DNA from: Alphaproteobacteria bacterium
Lineage (GTDB): Bacteria; Pseudomonadota; Alphaproteobacteria; Rickettsiales; UBA3002
Assembly: GCA_017302575.1 (NCBI GenBank)
Contig: JAFLDD010000001.1
Span: 186,001 to 250,000 of the forward strand
DNA: 64,000 bases
Reading direction: 5' to 3'
This document shows, in pieces, positions 34,071 to 42,495 of the stretch (position 1 is its first letter; each line of letters starts with the position of its first letter). The notes under the pieces are model-generated. The model was given only the letters and a program-made list of their open reading frames with translations, did not search any database and was not told where the DNA came from. The translations under genes and the position numbers were made by a program.

Positions 34071-34766
34071 TTATTTTGAAGTGTTCATCTTCTTATTGTC
34101 ATCACTCCACGCGATTAAATCGCTGACTTTATAGCGAATGGTCTTTTTGCCGATTTTTACGAATTTTGGGCCGCCGCCTTTGGTGCGGTAGCCTTGTAAG
34201 GTGCGATAGGAAATGCCGAGATATTCAGATGCATGTTTTTCGTCGATATGTAATTCGGAATCCAATTTAGCGAAACTACATTTTTCGGGAATTATTTTTG
34301 TAATTATTTCGCTGTTTTTTGTAATGTTTTGCGACCTTACTAAAATTCTAATTCCCGTAAATTCATTATTTTTGAATTTTAATTCGGATTTTTCCCAATT
34401 TATTTCACCCGCAATAAACATATTTACGGGTATTTTTACGGGTGCATCTTCAATATGTTGCGGATGTTTATATCCGTAAACTATTAATTCACCTGTTTTT
34501 ACGCGATGTAATAATTGGTTTTTTAATTCCGTAATAATTTTATCGTGCTGATATTTAGCGGTTTGATATTTTTGCAGTGAGTTGCTAATTCCCTCTAATG
34601 CGCCCCAGAAACCTTCGGTTTTGTTTTTTGTATTTGGTGAAAAATCATTGAGTATATTTCTATAATTCGCAATTAATTCGCTATCACCATAATCAAATAA
34701 TGCATTTGCAAGCGGCGATCCTGCTAAATAATCCTTTTCGCTAATTGCTGTTGCTATGTTTTGCAT
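34071..34766 (-). CDS. excisionase-like DNA-binding protein of element 2, 231 aa
   Basis: The C-terminal ~60 residues form a helix-turn-helix of the excisionase/AlpA style: HIDEKHASEYLGISYRTLQG, YRTKGGGPKFVKIGKKTIRY, then VSDLIAWSDD. The N-terminal ~165 residues are unrecognised (helical, then a beta-rich part). The gene is clearly more AT-rich than its surroundings, a sign of foreign origin. It is convergent with the giant gene, stop codons abutting. It probably controls excision or integrase expression; position near the intact att end supports this. Confidence 0.75.
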   Translation of the reverse strand: MQNIATAISEKDYLAGSPLANALFDYGDSELIANYRNILNDFSPNTKNKTEGFWGALEGISNSLQKYQTAKYQHDKIITELKNQLLHRVKTGELIVYGYKHPQHIEDAPVKIPVNMFIAGEINWEKSELKFKNNEFTGIRILVRSQNITKNSEIITKIIPEKCSFAKLDSELHIDEKHASEYLGISYRTLQGYRTKGGGPKFVKIGKKTIRYKVSDLIAWSDDNKKMNTSK

Positions 34767-34814
34767 CGCGTGAATGTAGTTAAGTATTGCGTTATTATCA
34801 AACGCTGTTCGTTT

Positions 34815-34836
34815 GGTGACTTATAGGTGACTTTTT
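34815..34836 (+). promoter_or_regulatory. probable integrase arm-type sites, right end of element 2
   Basis: Two GGTGACTT motifs 11 bases apart; the block matches 25639-25660 at 21 of 22 bases, same orientation. It lies 45 bases inside the intact tRNA att site, between it and the excisionase-like gene. Confidence 0.5.
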
Positions 34837-34880
34837 GAGATTGGATTTCTGGATGTATTTACTGAAAGCCTTGGAAATAA

Positions 34881-34929
34881 TGGCGCACCCGTCAGAATTC
34901 GAATCTGAAACCTCCTGATCCGTAGTCAG
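34881..34929 (-). repeat. att site, inside intact tRNA-Arg
   Basis: 49 bases identical to 25472-25520; integration preserved the tRNA because the element supplies the same 3' end. Confidence 0.9.
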
Positions 34930-34957
34930 GTGCTCTATCCAGTTGAGCTACGGGTGC
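34881..34957 (-). tRNA. tRNA-Arg(ACG)
   Basis: A 77-base cloverleaf on the minus strand: acceptor GCACCCG/CGGGTGC, T8-A9, anticodon stem CCTGA/TCAGG with loop CTACGGA (anticodon ACG), T-loop ATTCGAAT region, discriminator G and encoded CCA. Its 3' 49 bases form the attachment site of element 2. Confidence 0.96.
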
Positions 34958-35058
34958 GCAGTCCCGTTGGGGAGCGGCAACCTAACCAAGTCGATTGCAA
35001 AACTCAAGCAGGAATTTACTTGGCATCTCAGCTTCCTCCGTGCTACGAAAACCACTCT

Positions 35059-35439
35059 ATGGTCCTTACAAAATCACGTTTTTTCGTTGCTATGGCGCTG
35101 GCCTTCACTCTGATGGTCGCCGCACACGCTCAGGCGCAGAGCAAGCCATTGGTGGTGATTCGCTTTAATCAGCCGCGTATTTACTTCGAACAGCAGCTCT
35201 ACACAGCCGTTTCACGCGCTGTAGGCGTGAAGCCAACGGTGATGTTTGATTTGGTGTCCTACGTGCCAACGACGGGCCAAGAGAAGCTGGATGCGCAATG
35301 GCAAGCCACCGCGCGCCATAATACGCAGGCGATTCTGAAAAGCATGACCGAGATGGGCGTGCCCTCAAGCCGCATTAGCACACGCGCACAGCCTGTTCGT
35401 GGCGGCGAATACGACGAAATACATTTATTCGTGAGATAG
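35059..35439 (+). CDS. hypothetical periplasmic protein, 126 aa
   Basis: Sec signal peptide with basic start, hydrophobic core and Ala-x-Ala site (MVLTKSRFFVAMALAFTLMV...AHAQA-Q). The mature part (about 98 residues) has IRFNQPRIYFEQQLYTAVSRA and ends with a beta-alpha-beta pattern (ILKSMTEMGVPSSRIS...YDEIHLFVR) reminiscent of the end of an OmpA-like domain, but too short and without its key motif. Function unknown. The upstream part of the frame overlaps the tRNA and is not used. Confidence 0.7.
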   Translation: MVLTKSRFFVAMALAFTLMVAAHAQAQSKPLVVIRFNQPRIYFEQQLYTAVSRAVGVKPTVMFDLVSYVPTTGQEKLDAQWQATARHNTQAILKSMTEMGVPSSRISTRAQPVRGGEYDEIHLFVR

Positions 35440-35444
35440 GCTGA

Positions 35445-35570
35445 TTAGCCCTGACGCGCCTTCATGCGTGGGTTCTTTTTATTGATGACGTAAAGACGGC
35501 CCTTGCGGCGTACAACGCGGCAGTTTTTATCGCGCTTCTTTGCGGATTTCAGTGAGCTCATTACTTTCAT
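35445..35570 (-). CDS. rpmJ: 50S ribosomal protein L36, type B
   Basis: Translation gives a 41-residue, very basic protein: [20 protein letters not shown], then [21 protein letters not shown]. This is the longer, zinc-free (C-minus) L36 form common in alphaproteobacteria; only one Cys is present. A good GGAGAG site precedes the ATG. Convergent with the periplasmic protein gene, stop codons 5 bases apart. Confidence 0.95.
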   Translation of the reverse strand: MKVMSSLKSAKKRDKNCRVVRRKGRLYVINKKNPRMKARQG

Positions 35571-35605
35571 ACATCTCTCCTTTAGCCCTTGCGGGAGGCG
35601 CATGT

Positions 35606-37447
35606 CTAATGGCTCGCTCGCGCCCTGTCAATAGCCTCTTGTGTGGTTTTTAATAACGTACTCACTCCGTGGCGGGTTTTCTCCCAGTGATGGGGTCTAA
35701 AAACAAGGTCTTTCAATGCCTTAATGCTGGCCGCAGAGTGCAGCAACCAGTAAAATGGATAGGCAACACCAGCATGGCGTATGCCAATACCCTCCCAGCC
35801 TTCATAACGAATCACCGTGCGCGCATAAAGCCAGTGGCTTGCAATGCCCCCGATGAGCGACACGATGCACATACCCATAAGTGTGTCGGGCAAGTGGGTG
35901 CTGAAAATACCTAAAAAGGAAATCACGAAAATCACCCAAAAGACTGGCGCGAGCAAAAAGGTGAGGGCAGGCGCGCCGATGAAAAAATGAAATCCATAGT
36001 AAGCAGTGTGGCCAAGGCGTTTGCGTAAGTTGCGAAGGTCGCGCGTGTAAACCAGCCATGTTTGTAGGTAGCCTTTAATCCAACGTGCGCGCTGCTTGAA
36101 CCATGCGTTGAGTGTGATGGGGGATTCCTCCAAGGTCATGGAATCGAGCATTTGCGTGCGATAGCCGAAATAGGCAAGGCGAATGCCCAAGTCTGCATCT
36201 TCGGTGACATTAAATGCATCCCATGCGCCGACTTCGCGAAGTATTTCCGTGCGCAGATGATTGCTCGTGCCGCCCAACGGAATTGGAATGCCAATGTGCT
36301 GAAGTGCGGGCAACATGAGTTTGAATAGTGCGCTATATTCAATCGCGAAAAGGCGCGTGAGCATATTCTCGTCGCGATTATAGTAATTGAGTGGTGCTTG
36401 CAGGCAGGCGACTTCGTGCGGCAATGCACGGAAGCGATTCACTGCCTTACGAAGCTGAGATGGTTCGGGCATATCCTCCGCATCGAAAATCACCACGAAT
36501 TCACCGCGCACGCTAGGCAGTGCGACATTGCAGGCCTTGGGTTTGGTGCGTGGGTGTGATGGTGGCACCATTACCATCTCACAATATTCCGCAGGGTGAA
36601 GCGCTTTTAGGGTGGCGATAGTTTCAGCATCATCACCTTCGCAAATCAGTTTTACATCGAGCAAATGCTGTGGGTAGTCGAGGCTATTAATCGCGCGCAA
36701 TAGATTGCGAATCGTGGTCTCGCTCTCGCGATACATGGGCACGAGAATCGAGTAGATGGGTAAATCTTCGTCTTCCACTAGTATTGCGTGCCTACTGCGT
36801 GGCAGCTCCGCCCAAATGAGATAGAGATAGAGTTTGAAGGCAAGCGTGGAGAGATAAAAGCCGTTGCAGAGAATGATCAGCACATACCAAAGCTGGTTAG
36901 CGGTAGAGATGAAGAGTGCGCTGCCCAGTAACGCCACTGCAAGCGCAGTGCTGATGATTTGGTTGCGTGTCATGGTGCGGTCGGCGCTGAGGTTTTTGAA
37001 TTTACGGCGCAGGGTATGTATCGCGTTGCGTGTGGCGCTGGTGGAAGTGTAGGTGGCAAGTGCATGGCGAATATCGCGCGGCGAGGTGACGGCGAGCGTA
37101 ATATGCTTGGCATAGTGTCGCGTTGCCCATGCAACTAATTCTTCACTTGGTTCAGAAGTAGCCAGTGTCAGGTGATTCCCTTCGAGTGCGAAGGGTATGT
37201 AGTGCCGCGTGCGATAATGGCTAATGTCGGTACGGCGCAATAATGTGTACGCGCGTGGTGCGTTATCCAGCCACACAAGCGGCAAGTTATACTGGCGTGC
37301 GATGGCTTCGGTAATAGTGCGTTGGGGGAGTAATCCATAATGCGTCAACAGATGGCCGAGGCGGGTTTTGAAGCGTGCTTGCAGTGCAACGGCTTTTGCA
37401 ACCGCGCTGGCATGTTCTGCACCCAGAATGTCGCCCAATCGTTGCAT
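35606..37447 (-). CDS. processive family 2 glycosyltransferase with N-terminal GspE-N domain
   Basis: A 613-residue inner membrane protein. Residues 1-~130 are a type II secretion GspE N-terminal (MshEN-like) domain ([12 protein letters not shown]..., [29 protein letters not shown]). This is followed by two transmembrane helices (~165-215). The cytoplasmic GT2 domain has [23 protein letters not shown] (the DxD), TEDADLGIR and QRARWIKGY (Q/RxxRW), the D,D,D,Q(R)xRW set of processive beta-glycan synthases. More helices follow. It probably polymerises and extrudes a polysaccharide; MshEN domains bind c-di-GMP in other proteins. It overlaps the upstream beta-barrel gene by one base. Confidence 0.88.
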   Translation of the reverse strand: MQRLGDILGAEHASAVAKAVALQARFKTRLGHLLTHYGLLPQRTITEAIARQYNLPLVWLDNAPRAYTLLRRTDISHYRTRHYIPFALEGNHLTLATSEPSEELVAWATRHYAKHITLAVTSPRDIRHALATYTSTSATRNAIHTLRRKFKNLSADRTMTRNQIISTALAVALLGSALFISTANQLWYVLIILCNGFYLSTLAFKLYLYLIWAELPRSRHAILVEDEDLPIYSILVPMYRESETTIRNLLRAINSLDYPQHLLDVKLICEGDDAETIATLKALHPAEYCEMVMVPPSHPRTKPKACNVALPSVRGEFVVIFDAEDMPEPSQLRKAVNRFRALPHEVACLQAPLNYYNRDENMLTRLFAIEYSALFKLMLPALQHIGIPIPLGGTSNHLRTEILREVGAWDAFNVTEDADLGIRLAYFGYRTQMLDSMTLEESPITLNAWFKQRARWIKGYLQTWLVYTRDLRNLRKRLGHTAYYGFHFFIGAPALTFLLAPVFWVIFVISFLGIFSTHLPDTLMGMCIVSLIGGIASHWLYARTVIRYEGWEGIGIRHAGVAYPFYWLLHSAASIKALKDLVFRPHHWEKTRHGVSTLLKTTQEAIDRARASH

Positions 37448-38229
37448 CAGAACCTCTGTGTGAGGCCAAGTGAAAATCCTTGCCCGCCACCTGTTTGCCT
37501 ACCAGCGATATGTGAGAAATAGGAAAACTGCACGTCCTGCCAATAGTCAATATGGTAAAGCGCCGTGATTTCCGCTTTGCCTAAATCATAATCCAAAGTG
37601 CCGCTATTGCTGAATGATTGGGTGTCTAACTCGACCGCATAAATAGAGCGAATCGCCGATACAAGTTGCCATTGGTCGGTGAGTGTCACGCCATAGGCAA
37701 TATCGGTTCGCCACTGTGCCTTCTGTCCACTACGTTCGCGGTAACCAAAGCGTGCGTCGATGTAGTCAGTTTCGCTAAGTAAGCGGAAACTATGGCCCAT
37801 CAGTAAGGAGAGCTCGGTGTCGGTACTGTTAGTGCCGCCGCGCGGACTGCCTGATTGCTCATATAGGCTGGGAAGTTTAATAAGTGGTTGTAGTGATACT
37901 AATGAGTGTTTTCCTTTCCACAATAATAGTCGCGCAAAAAATTCAGAGTCGGCGATACCCAGATTACTCTCACCACTTTGAGAAACGCGATTGAGAAAGA
38001 GATTCGTGCCGAGGGTGAGGTGATCGCTCCACCCATATTCGCCATAGAGATTGAGCTCTTCTTTACTAAAACGTGACTGTGCAGTGGCATTGCCGCCTTC
38101 GTTAAAATATTCATCGGTGGTGTAGAACGTTGCTTGCCTGCTTAGCAGTGTTCGTCCAGCCTCTTGCAGCCATGCGCCCGCAGAAGCGGGTAGGGGCAAT
38201 AGCATCACTGCAATCCACACATATCTCAT
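37447..38229 (-). CDS. putative outer-membrane beta-barrel protein
   Basis: A 260-residue protein with signal peptide (MRYVWIAVMLLPLPASAGA). The mature part has alternating hydrophobic/polar strands and aromatic girdles (LNLYGEYGWSDHLTLGTNLF; IDARFGYRERSG; ALYHIDYWQDVQFSYFSH) and a C-terminal Phe (LGLTQRF), the outer-membrane insertion signature. Its stop codon overlaps the start of the glycosyltransferase gene, so it may be the outer-membrane partner for export of the glycan. Not a known porin family that I recognise. Confidence 0.75.
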   Translation of the reverse strand: MRYVWIAVMLLPLPASAGAWLQEAGRTLLSRQATFYTTDEYFNEGGNATAQSRFSKEELNLYGEYGWSDHLTLGTNLFLNRVSQSGESNLGIADSEFFARLLLWKGKHSLVSLQPLIKLPSLYEQSGSPRGGTNSTDTELSLLMGHSFRLLSETDYIDARFGYRERSGQKAQWRTDIAYGVTLTDQWQLVSAIRSIYAVELDTQSFSNSGTLDYDLGKAEITALYHIDYWQDVQFSYFSHIAGRQTGGGQGFSLGLTQRF

Positions 38230-38345
38230 GGATGCAGTGATAATCGATTCCAGCAGATGCAGAAACGATAAAGTTTCCGTTTTAGGGATTCAGTAGGATT
38301 TAGGTTGCGCCATGCGCCAGCGACTCATAGCGAATCGCGGAGGAA

Positions 38346-38834
38346 TTAGTGGAGTTTTTCGACTTGGCTCAGTGCGCGGCTGATGGTCGGGTCGTCTTTG
38401 CCGCCTTTGAGCTGATCGCCAACCAGTAAGCGGGTAGCGCTGATTGCAACGTCCACCATGTGCTGACGCACTGTGTCGTTGGCTTCTTTTTCCATGCGTG
38501 CGATTTTTTCATTCGCCTGTTCGGTACGGCGTGTAATTGCTGCCTTCAAATCGACTTCAGCGCGCTGTTTCATGCGCTCAACTTCAACTTTTGCATTCGC
38601 CAATGTCTTTTCAGCTTCCGCGAGCATTTCTTTTTGCTGCTGCTTGTAGCTCTCAAGGAGGGCTTCAGCCTCGGCACGAAGTTGCTTTGCTTGCTCAAGC
38701 TGTGCACGGATCGCGGCAGAACGACCGTCGAGTCCTTTGAGGATAAGCGGCAATACATAACGTGCGAATACAACGAGAAACAGTACGAAACTTACTGCTA
38801 CCCAATTTTTTGGCTCGTGGATCCAATCGAACAT
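38346..38834 (-). CDS. atpF: ATP synthase F0 subunit b
   Basis: A 162-residue peripheral-stalk subunit. One N-terminal membrane helix (WVAVSFVLFLVVFARYVLPL) is followed by a long charged coiled coil (QLEQAKQLRAEAEALLESYK; ANEKIARMEKEAND) and a C-terminal ARLL/LVGDQL region. It is the last gene of the F0 cluster, one base after atpF'. The F1 genes are not adjacent, as usual in alphaproteobacteria. The 116 bases downstream hold no clear terminator. Confidence 0.93.
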   Translation of the reverse strand: MFDWIHEPKNWVAVSFVLFLVVFARYVLPLILKGLDGRSAAIRAQLEQAKQLRAEAEALLESYKQQQKEMLAEAEKTLANAKVEVERMKQRAEVDLKAAITRRTEQANEKIARMEKEANDTVRQHMVDVAISATRLLVGDQLKGGKDDPTISRALSQVEKLH

Positions 38835-38835
38835 A

Positions 38836-39393
38836 TTACGCTACCTTCTTCACAGCAGATTGTGCGTCACCGCTTGTGATGTCCTTACCCAAGATGGCGC
38901 CAGCAATGGCTTGCACCAGCTCTGCCGTTGGCAGTGCTGCTTCGGTGAGGGCTTTTTGCGTTGCCGCTTTGGTTGCGCGCTCAGCGTCGGCCAATTTGGT
39001 TGCGAGCGTCGCGTCCAACTTGGCTTGCTCGCTCGTGAGCTGCGCGTTCACTGCTGCCAATGTCTGAGCGATCATCGCGCTGGCTTCAGCGCGCGTATCA
39101 GCACCAACATGGGCAAAGCTACCTTTTGCTGCTTCCGCAGACGCACGAAGCATTTCTGCTTCTTTCAATGCGCTTTGGATAGCGTCGTCACGCGTATCAA
39201 GCACCTTACGCATCGTTGGGTTGATTTGTACCAACACAACGAGCAACAACACCGCAAAGCTCACCGTCAGCCAGAAGAGCTGCGAGGCAAACCATGTGGG
39301 GTCAAGCTGCGGAATAGGCGCCGCCAGTGCTGGTGTGGTTACCAGCACGAGCGGTGCAATCAATGCGAAGGTGCGTGCGTTCAACTTAGCCAC
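38836..39393 (-). CDS. atpG / atpF': ATP synthase F0 subunit b'
   Basis: A 185-residue second stalk subunit, partner of b in a b-b' heterodimer. A hydrophobic signal-like N-terminus (FALIAPLVLVTTPALA-APIP) is followed by PTWFASQLFWLTVSFAVLLL, the conserved membrane anchor of b', then a helical stalk (RDDAIQSALKEAEMLRASAE). It overlaps the end of atpE by 8 bases. Confidence 0.92.
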   Translation of the reverse strand: MAKLNARTFALIAPLVLVTTPALAAPIPQLDPTWFASQLFWLTVSFAVLLLVVLVQINPTMRKVLDTRDDAIQSALKEAEMLRASAEAAKGSFAHVGADTRAEASAMIAQTLAAVNAQLTSEQAKLDATLATKLADAERATKAATQKALTEAALPTAELVQAIAGAILGKDITSGDAQSAVKKVA

Positions 39394-39607
39394 CGATCAT
39401 GATGCCGAGTACGAACGAAAGCAGACCCATGAACTCGGCGAATACTGCACCGAGAATCGCTACTTTACGAACTTCACCAGCCGCGCTTGGGTTGCGACCA
39501 ATTGCTTGTGTTGCGCCACCGAATACGAGGCCTACACCGATCGCTGCACCGAGCATGCCGAGTGCAACAAGGCCCATACCGATGAATTTTAATGCTTCCA
39601 TTTCCAT
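39386..39607 (-). CDS. atpE: ATP synthase F0 subunit c
   Basis: A 73-residue proteolipid with two membrane helices joined by the polar loop GRNPSA. Helix 1 has the glycine motif GAAIGVGLVFGG. Helix 2 carries the ion-binding Glu in AVFAEFMGLLSFVLG. No Na+-coordinating signature was evident, so proton use is likely. The ATG at 39607 has a GGAG seven bases upstream; the alternative TTG start would include that site. Confidence 0.95.
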   Translation of the reverse strand: MEMEALKFIGMGLVALGMLGAAIGVGLVFGGATQAIGRNPSAAGEVRKVAILGAVFAEFMGLLSFVLGIMIGG

Positions 39608-39644
39608 AACAAACTCCAAAGTTGATAAAATTAAATTCTATTCC

Positions 39645-40391
39645 TCAATGCGCTTCCTCATGCACGGCTTCACCGAGATACATGCACGATAGCAGCGTGA
39701 AAATATACGCTTGAAGAATGGCGATAAACACCTCGAAGCTTGTCAGCAATACGAGGAAAACCATCGGCGCGATGCCGAAAATACCGAGCGGCACAATAAA
39801 GCCCGCAATTACTTTGAGAAGAGTGTGACCCGCCATCATGTTTGCGGCAAGACGGATTGCCAAGCTGCATGGGCGCGAGAGGAACGAGACAAGCTCGATC
39901 AAGAATACCACGGGAATAATCCACATTGGCAAACCTTCTGGAATGAAGTGCGCGAAGAATTTCACGGGCCCTTGTTTTACAATGCCAACCAGAAACACGC
40001 TAAGGAACACGAGAGCGCCCAGCGCGAAGGTCACGATGATGTGGCTGGTAACGGTGAATGAAAATGGAATCATGCCGAGCAGGTTTGCGGCCAGTACGAA
40101 CATGAATACGCTAAAGATGTATGGGAAATACTTACGGCTACCATGGCCAATATTTTCGACAACGATTCCGTCCACGAATTGGAAGGTAACTTCCGCAAGA
40201 CCTTGTAAGCGGCCTGGTACCATCGCGCGCTTGCGCATAGCGAGCGTGTAAAACAGCCAAACCGTTACAACGGTAAGCACCATGAATAGCGAAGCGTTTG
40301 TGAAGCTGATATCGTGACCATAAAACGGCGCTAATTCGTAAAGTGGTTTCACTTCGAACTGGGCGATGGGGCTATGTTCAGCTGCGCTCAA
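39645..40391 (-). CDS. atpB: ATP synthase F0 subunit a
   Basis: A 248-residue membrane subunit forming the proton half-channels. The key Arg is in LAIRLAANMMAGH. Other family segments are FVDGIVVENIGHGSRKYFP, AANLLGMIPFSFTVTSHI and LQAYIFTLLSCMYLGEAV. Normal length, 8 bases after atpI. Confidence 0.95.
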   Translation of the reverse strand: MSAAEHSPIAQFEVKPLYELAPFYGHDISFTNASLFMVLTVVTVWLFYTLAMRKRAMVPGRLQGLAEVTFQFVDGIVVENIGHGSRKYFPYIFSVFMFVLAANLLGMIPFSFTVTSHIIVTFALGALVFLSVFLVGIVKQGPVKFFAHFIPEGLPMWIIPVVFLIELVSFLSRPCSLAIRLAANMMAGHTLLKVIAGFIVPLGIFGIAPMVFLVLLTSFEVFIAILQAYIFTLLSCMYLGEAVHEEAH

Positions 40392-40399
40392 TGCTTCCT

Positions 40400-40702
40400 C
40401 TATGTTTTAGTCGTTTTCTTTTTTCGTGAGGTGTTACCCTCGCGTTGCCACATGACCCGTACTCCTGCGGCGGAACCAATCATCAAACCGACGACGGTGC
40501 CCCACGGAAGCGTGTCTTGCCACCAGTCGAACGCGTAACCAAGTCCCACCCCTACGATTGTCGCGGCAACAAAGTCGCTGACAATACGCATGGCGTCACC
40601 CTCGGCTTTAGCGATGCCTGCACCTTGCGGTGCTGCGGTCGCCTCTTTCAGTGCGGAAATCTTGGCTTCCAGCGCCTGAAGCTCGTCATCTGGCTTGCTC
40701 AT
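40400..40702 (-). CDS. atpI: AtpI-like ATP synthase accessory protein
   Basis: A 100-residue protein encoded first in the F0 cluster. A charged N-terminal helix is followed by two membrane helices (SDFVAATIVGVGLGYAFDWW and GTVVGLMIGSAAGVRVMW) with the typical AtpI small-residue pattern, and a Lys/Thr-rich tail. AtpI aids assembly of the c-ring and/or Mg2+ uptake in other bacteria. Confidence 0.88.
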   Translation of the reverse strand: MSKPDDELQALEAKISALKEATAAPQGAGIAKAEGDAMRIVSDFVAATIVGVGLGYAFDWWQDTLPWGTVVGLMIGSAAGVRVMWQREGNTSRKKKTTKT

Positions 40703-40759
40703 GGCGGGCGCAATCTACTTGGAACGCACCAACTGTCAAGCGCATGTTAACGCTGTGAA

Positions 40760-41485
40760 TTATTTCGTTTCTTTGGGTGCTTCCACGGCCTTAATGAAGG
40801 CTTCAGTGGTTAGGCCGTCTTTGAGGACCATGGGCGCGCCATTCAGGAAAAAGCTAGGAGTTCCCTTAACATGCAGCTTTTCCATGCCTTCTTTGCGGCT
40901 GCCAAGTACCTTGGTTTCGAGTGCTGCGTCGCTGATGCAGCTATCAAATGCGGCACTATCAATCCCGTTGGCTGCACCGATTTCTTTGAGTTTATCAAGG
41001 AACTGGGGGGTAAATGCCCATTCGTCCTGTTTGGCATAGAGCTCTTCCATAAGCTTTAGGCGGTCAGCCTTAGCGCCACATTCCACGAGCATTGCTGCGC
41101 GAAATGCAGGCTGATTAAGTGGGAAATAGCGCAATACATGCTTCATTTTACCCGTATCGATCAGTTGTTTTTTAATTTCTGGCAGCATTTCTTTGTGAAA
41201 ATGCGCGCAGTGTGGGCAGGAGAGCGAAGCATATTCGACAACGGTATTCGCAGCGTTTGCCTTGCCGATGACAATATCATCTGAGCGCACGGTGAGGGCG
41301 CTTGCATCAAATGGTGTTTCTGGCTGCTCTTTTTTATCTGGCTCTGCTTGCGCGGCGTTGGCATTCACGTTGGCAGCGTCAATTTCGCGCAGTTCTAGGC
41401 TGTTGCTGTAATAGCCAATACCTGCGGCCGATGCGATAACAGCAATGATTACACCCCATACGAAGCGATTTGATTTTTGTGCCAT
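40760..41485 (-). CDS. DsbA-family thiol-disulfide oxidoreductase (CPHC)
   Basis: A 241-residue periplasmic protein anchored or exported by an N-terminal hydrophobic helix (FVWGVIIAVIASAAGIGYY). Thioredoxin-fold DsbA domain: VVEYASLSCPHCAHFHKEML with the CPHC active site, and the cis-Pro loop GTPSFFLNG. It resembles the DsbA/BdbD group that oxidises or shuffles disulfides of exported proteins. It is part of a minus-strand run from the UDG gene toward atpI, 57 bases before atpI. Confidence 0.9.
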   Translation of the reverse strand: MAQKSNRFVWGVIIAVIASAAGIGYYSNSLELREIDAANVNANAAQAEPDKKEQPETPFDASALTVRSDDIVIGKANAANTVVEYASLSCPHCAHFHKEMLPEIKKQLIDTGKMKHVLRYFPLNQPAFRAAMLVECGAKADRLKLMEELYAKQDEWAFTPQFLDKLKEIGAANGIDSAAFDSCISDAALETKVLGSRKEGMEKLHVKGTPSFFLNGAPMVLKDGLTTEAFIKAVEAPKETK

Positions 41486-41509
41486 ATGTTTCTCCTGTGG
41501 TGGCGGAAT

Positions 41510-41884
41510 TTAGAGTGGTTTATGTGACTTGTCACTCGTCATATCTTCTGCGTGTATAATGATACGATCAATTGCCTTAAACCCTGTGTAGCGTGCAATT
41601 TGTTCGATGATTGCGTTGGCGCGATAGGTGATTTCTGGCGCTAATTCTGGTGCAACACTCAAATGTAGAACGCCGCCTGTTGCATCAGCTTTCGGGAAAA
41701 TTACTTTCTTGGGCTGCATCGATTTTGCAGCGTCATGACCGACAATTTCACCCCAATCGCGCATGAGTTTTATTGTGAAATTTCCTTGCGCATCGAGCAT
41801 GGGTTTTGTGGTGACTTTGACCACTTCATCCAGCGTGCGTGGGAAGAGGCGGCGCTTGCGATAGGTAGGTTTGGTCGTTGTCAT
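41510..41884 (-). CDS. DUF721 / DciA-like protein
   Basis: A 124-residue protein with the DUF721 pattern RDWGEIVGHDAAKSMQPKKV, then LHLSVAPELAPEITYRANAI and RYTGFKAIDRIII. DUF721 proteins include DciA, the helicase operator that loads DnaB in bacteria lacking DnaC; whether this one serves as DciA is inference. Its start overlaps the rnhB stop by 4 bases (ATGA). Confidence 0.85.
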   Translation of the reverse strand: MTTTKPTYRKRRLFPRTLDEVVKVTTKPMLDAQGNFTIKLMRDWGEIVGHDAAKSMQPKKVIFPKADATGGVLHLSVAPELAPEITYRANAIIEQIARYTGFKAIDRIIIHAEDMTSDKSHKPL

Positions 41885-42495
41885 ACAGCGCGCTTTGCAA
41901 GCGCTGCGCGAATGGGCGCGAAGCTTTGGCGGTGAATCGGCAAAATGCCATGCTCAGCAATTGCCTGTTGGTGTTTGGCCGTGCCATAGCCTGCGTTCGT
42001 ATCAAACCCGTAGTCTGGGTATTGCTCAGCATAGGCATTCATGATGCGGTCACGCGTCACTTTTGCAATCACGGAAGCGGCGGCGATTGATGCGCTCTTG
42101 GAATCTCCTTTCACAATCGCAGTGGCAGGAATGGCAAGTGCAGGAAGTCGGTTGCCGTCAATGAGTGCATAAAGCGGGGTAACGGGTAGGGCGGCCATTG
42201 CGCGCTGCATGGCAAGTTCAGTTGCGCGCCAAATATTCAGGCGGTCAATTTCCTCAACGCTTGCTTCACCGACACCGACGTGGCAGGTCGCCATGATGGT
42301 TTCGTAAAGTGCTTCGCGGGCATTGGCGGTAAGCTTCTTACTATCATTAAGCCCAGAAGGGAGTTCGTGTGCTTTGAAAATAACGGCGGAGGCGACAACA
42401 GGCCCAGCCCAAGGGCCGCGACCTGCCTCATCAATCCCGCAGACGGGGCTGACGTTACATTCTGCTTCGATAAAAAACGAAGGTGTAATGCTCAT
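41881..42495 (-). CDS. rnhB: ribonuclease HII
   Basis: A 204-residue enzyme that removes ribonucleotides and RNA primers from DNA:RNA hybrids. The first acidic pair is in VCGIDEAGRGPWAGPVVASA, then LNDSKKL and SKSASIAAASVIAKVTRD, with YALIDGNRLP supplying another acidic residue. The ATG at 42495 overlaps the stop codon of the lytic transglycosylase gene (TAATG), which decides against the earlier ATG at 42582. Confidence 0.95.
   Translation of the reverse strand: MSITPSFFIEAECNVSPVCGIDEAGRGPWAGPVVASAVIFKAHELPSGLNDSKKLTANAREALYETIMATCHVGVGEASVEEIDRLNIWRATELAMQRAMAALPVTPLYALIDGNRLPALAIPATAIVKGDSKSASIAAASVIAKVTRDRIMNAYAEQYPDYGFDTNAGYGTAKHQQAIAEHGILPIHRQSFAPIRAALAKRAV

Larger units (their letters stand above)
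25472..34929 (+). mobile_element. integrative element 2, tRNA-Arg site, giant-protein cargo
   Basis: About 9.4 kb bounded by a 49-base direct repeat of the 3' part of tRNA-Arg(ACG): 25472-25520 and 34881-34929 (the latter inside the intact tRNA). It contains only an integrase, one 2355-residue gene and an excisionase-like gene. Near-identical tandem GGTGACTT motifs lie inside both ends. Its integrase differs from that of element 1. No phage structural or conjugation genes. Confidence 0.88.
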
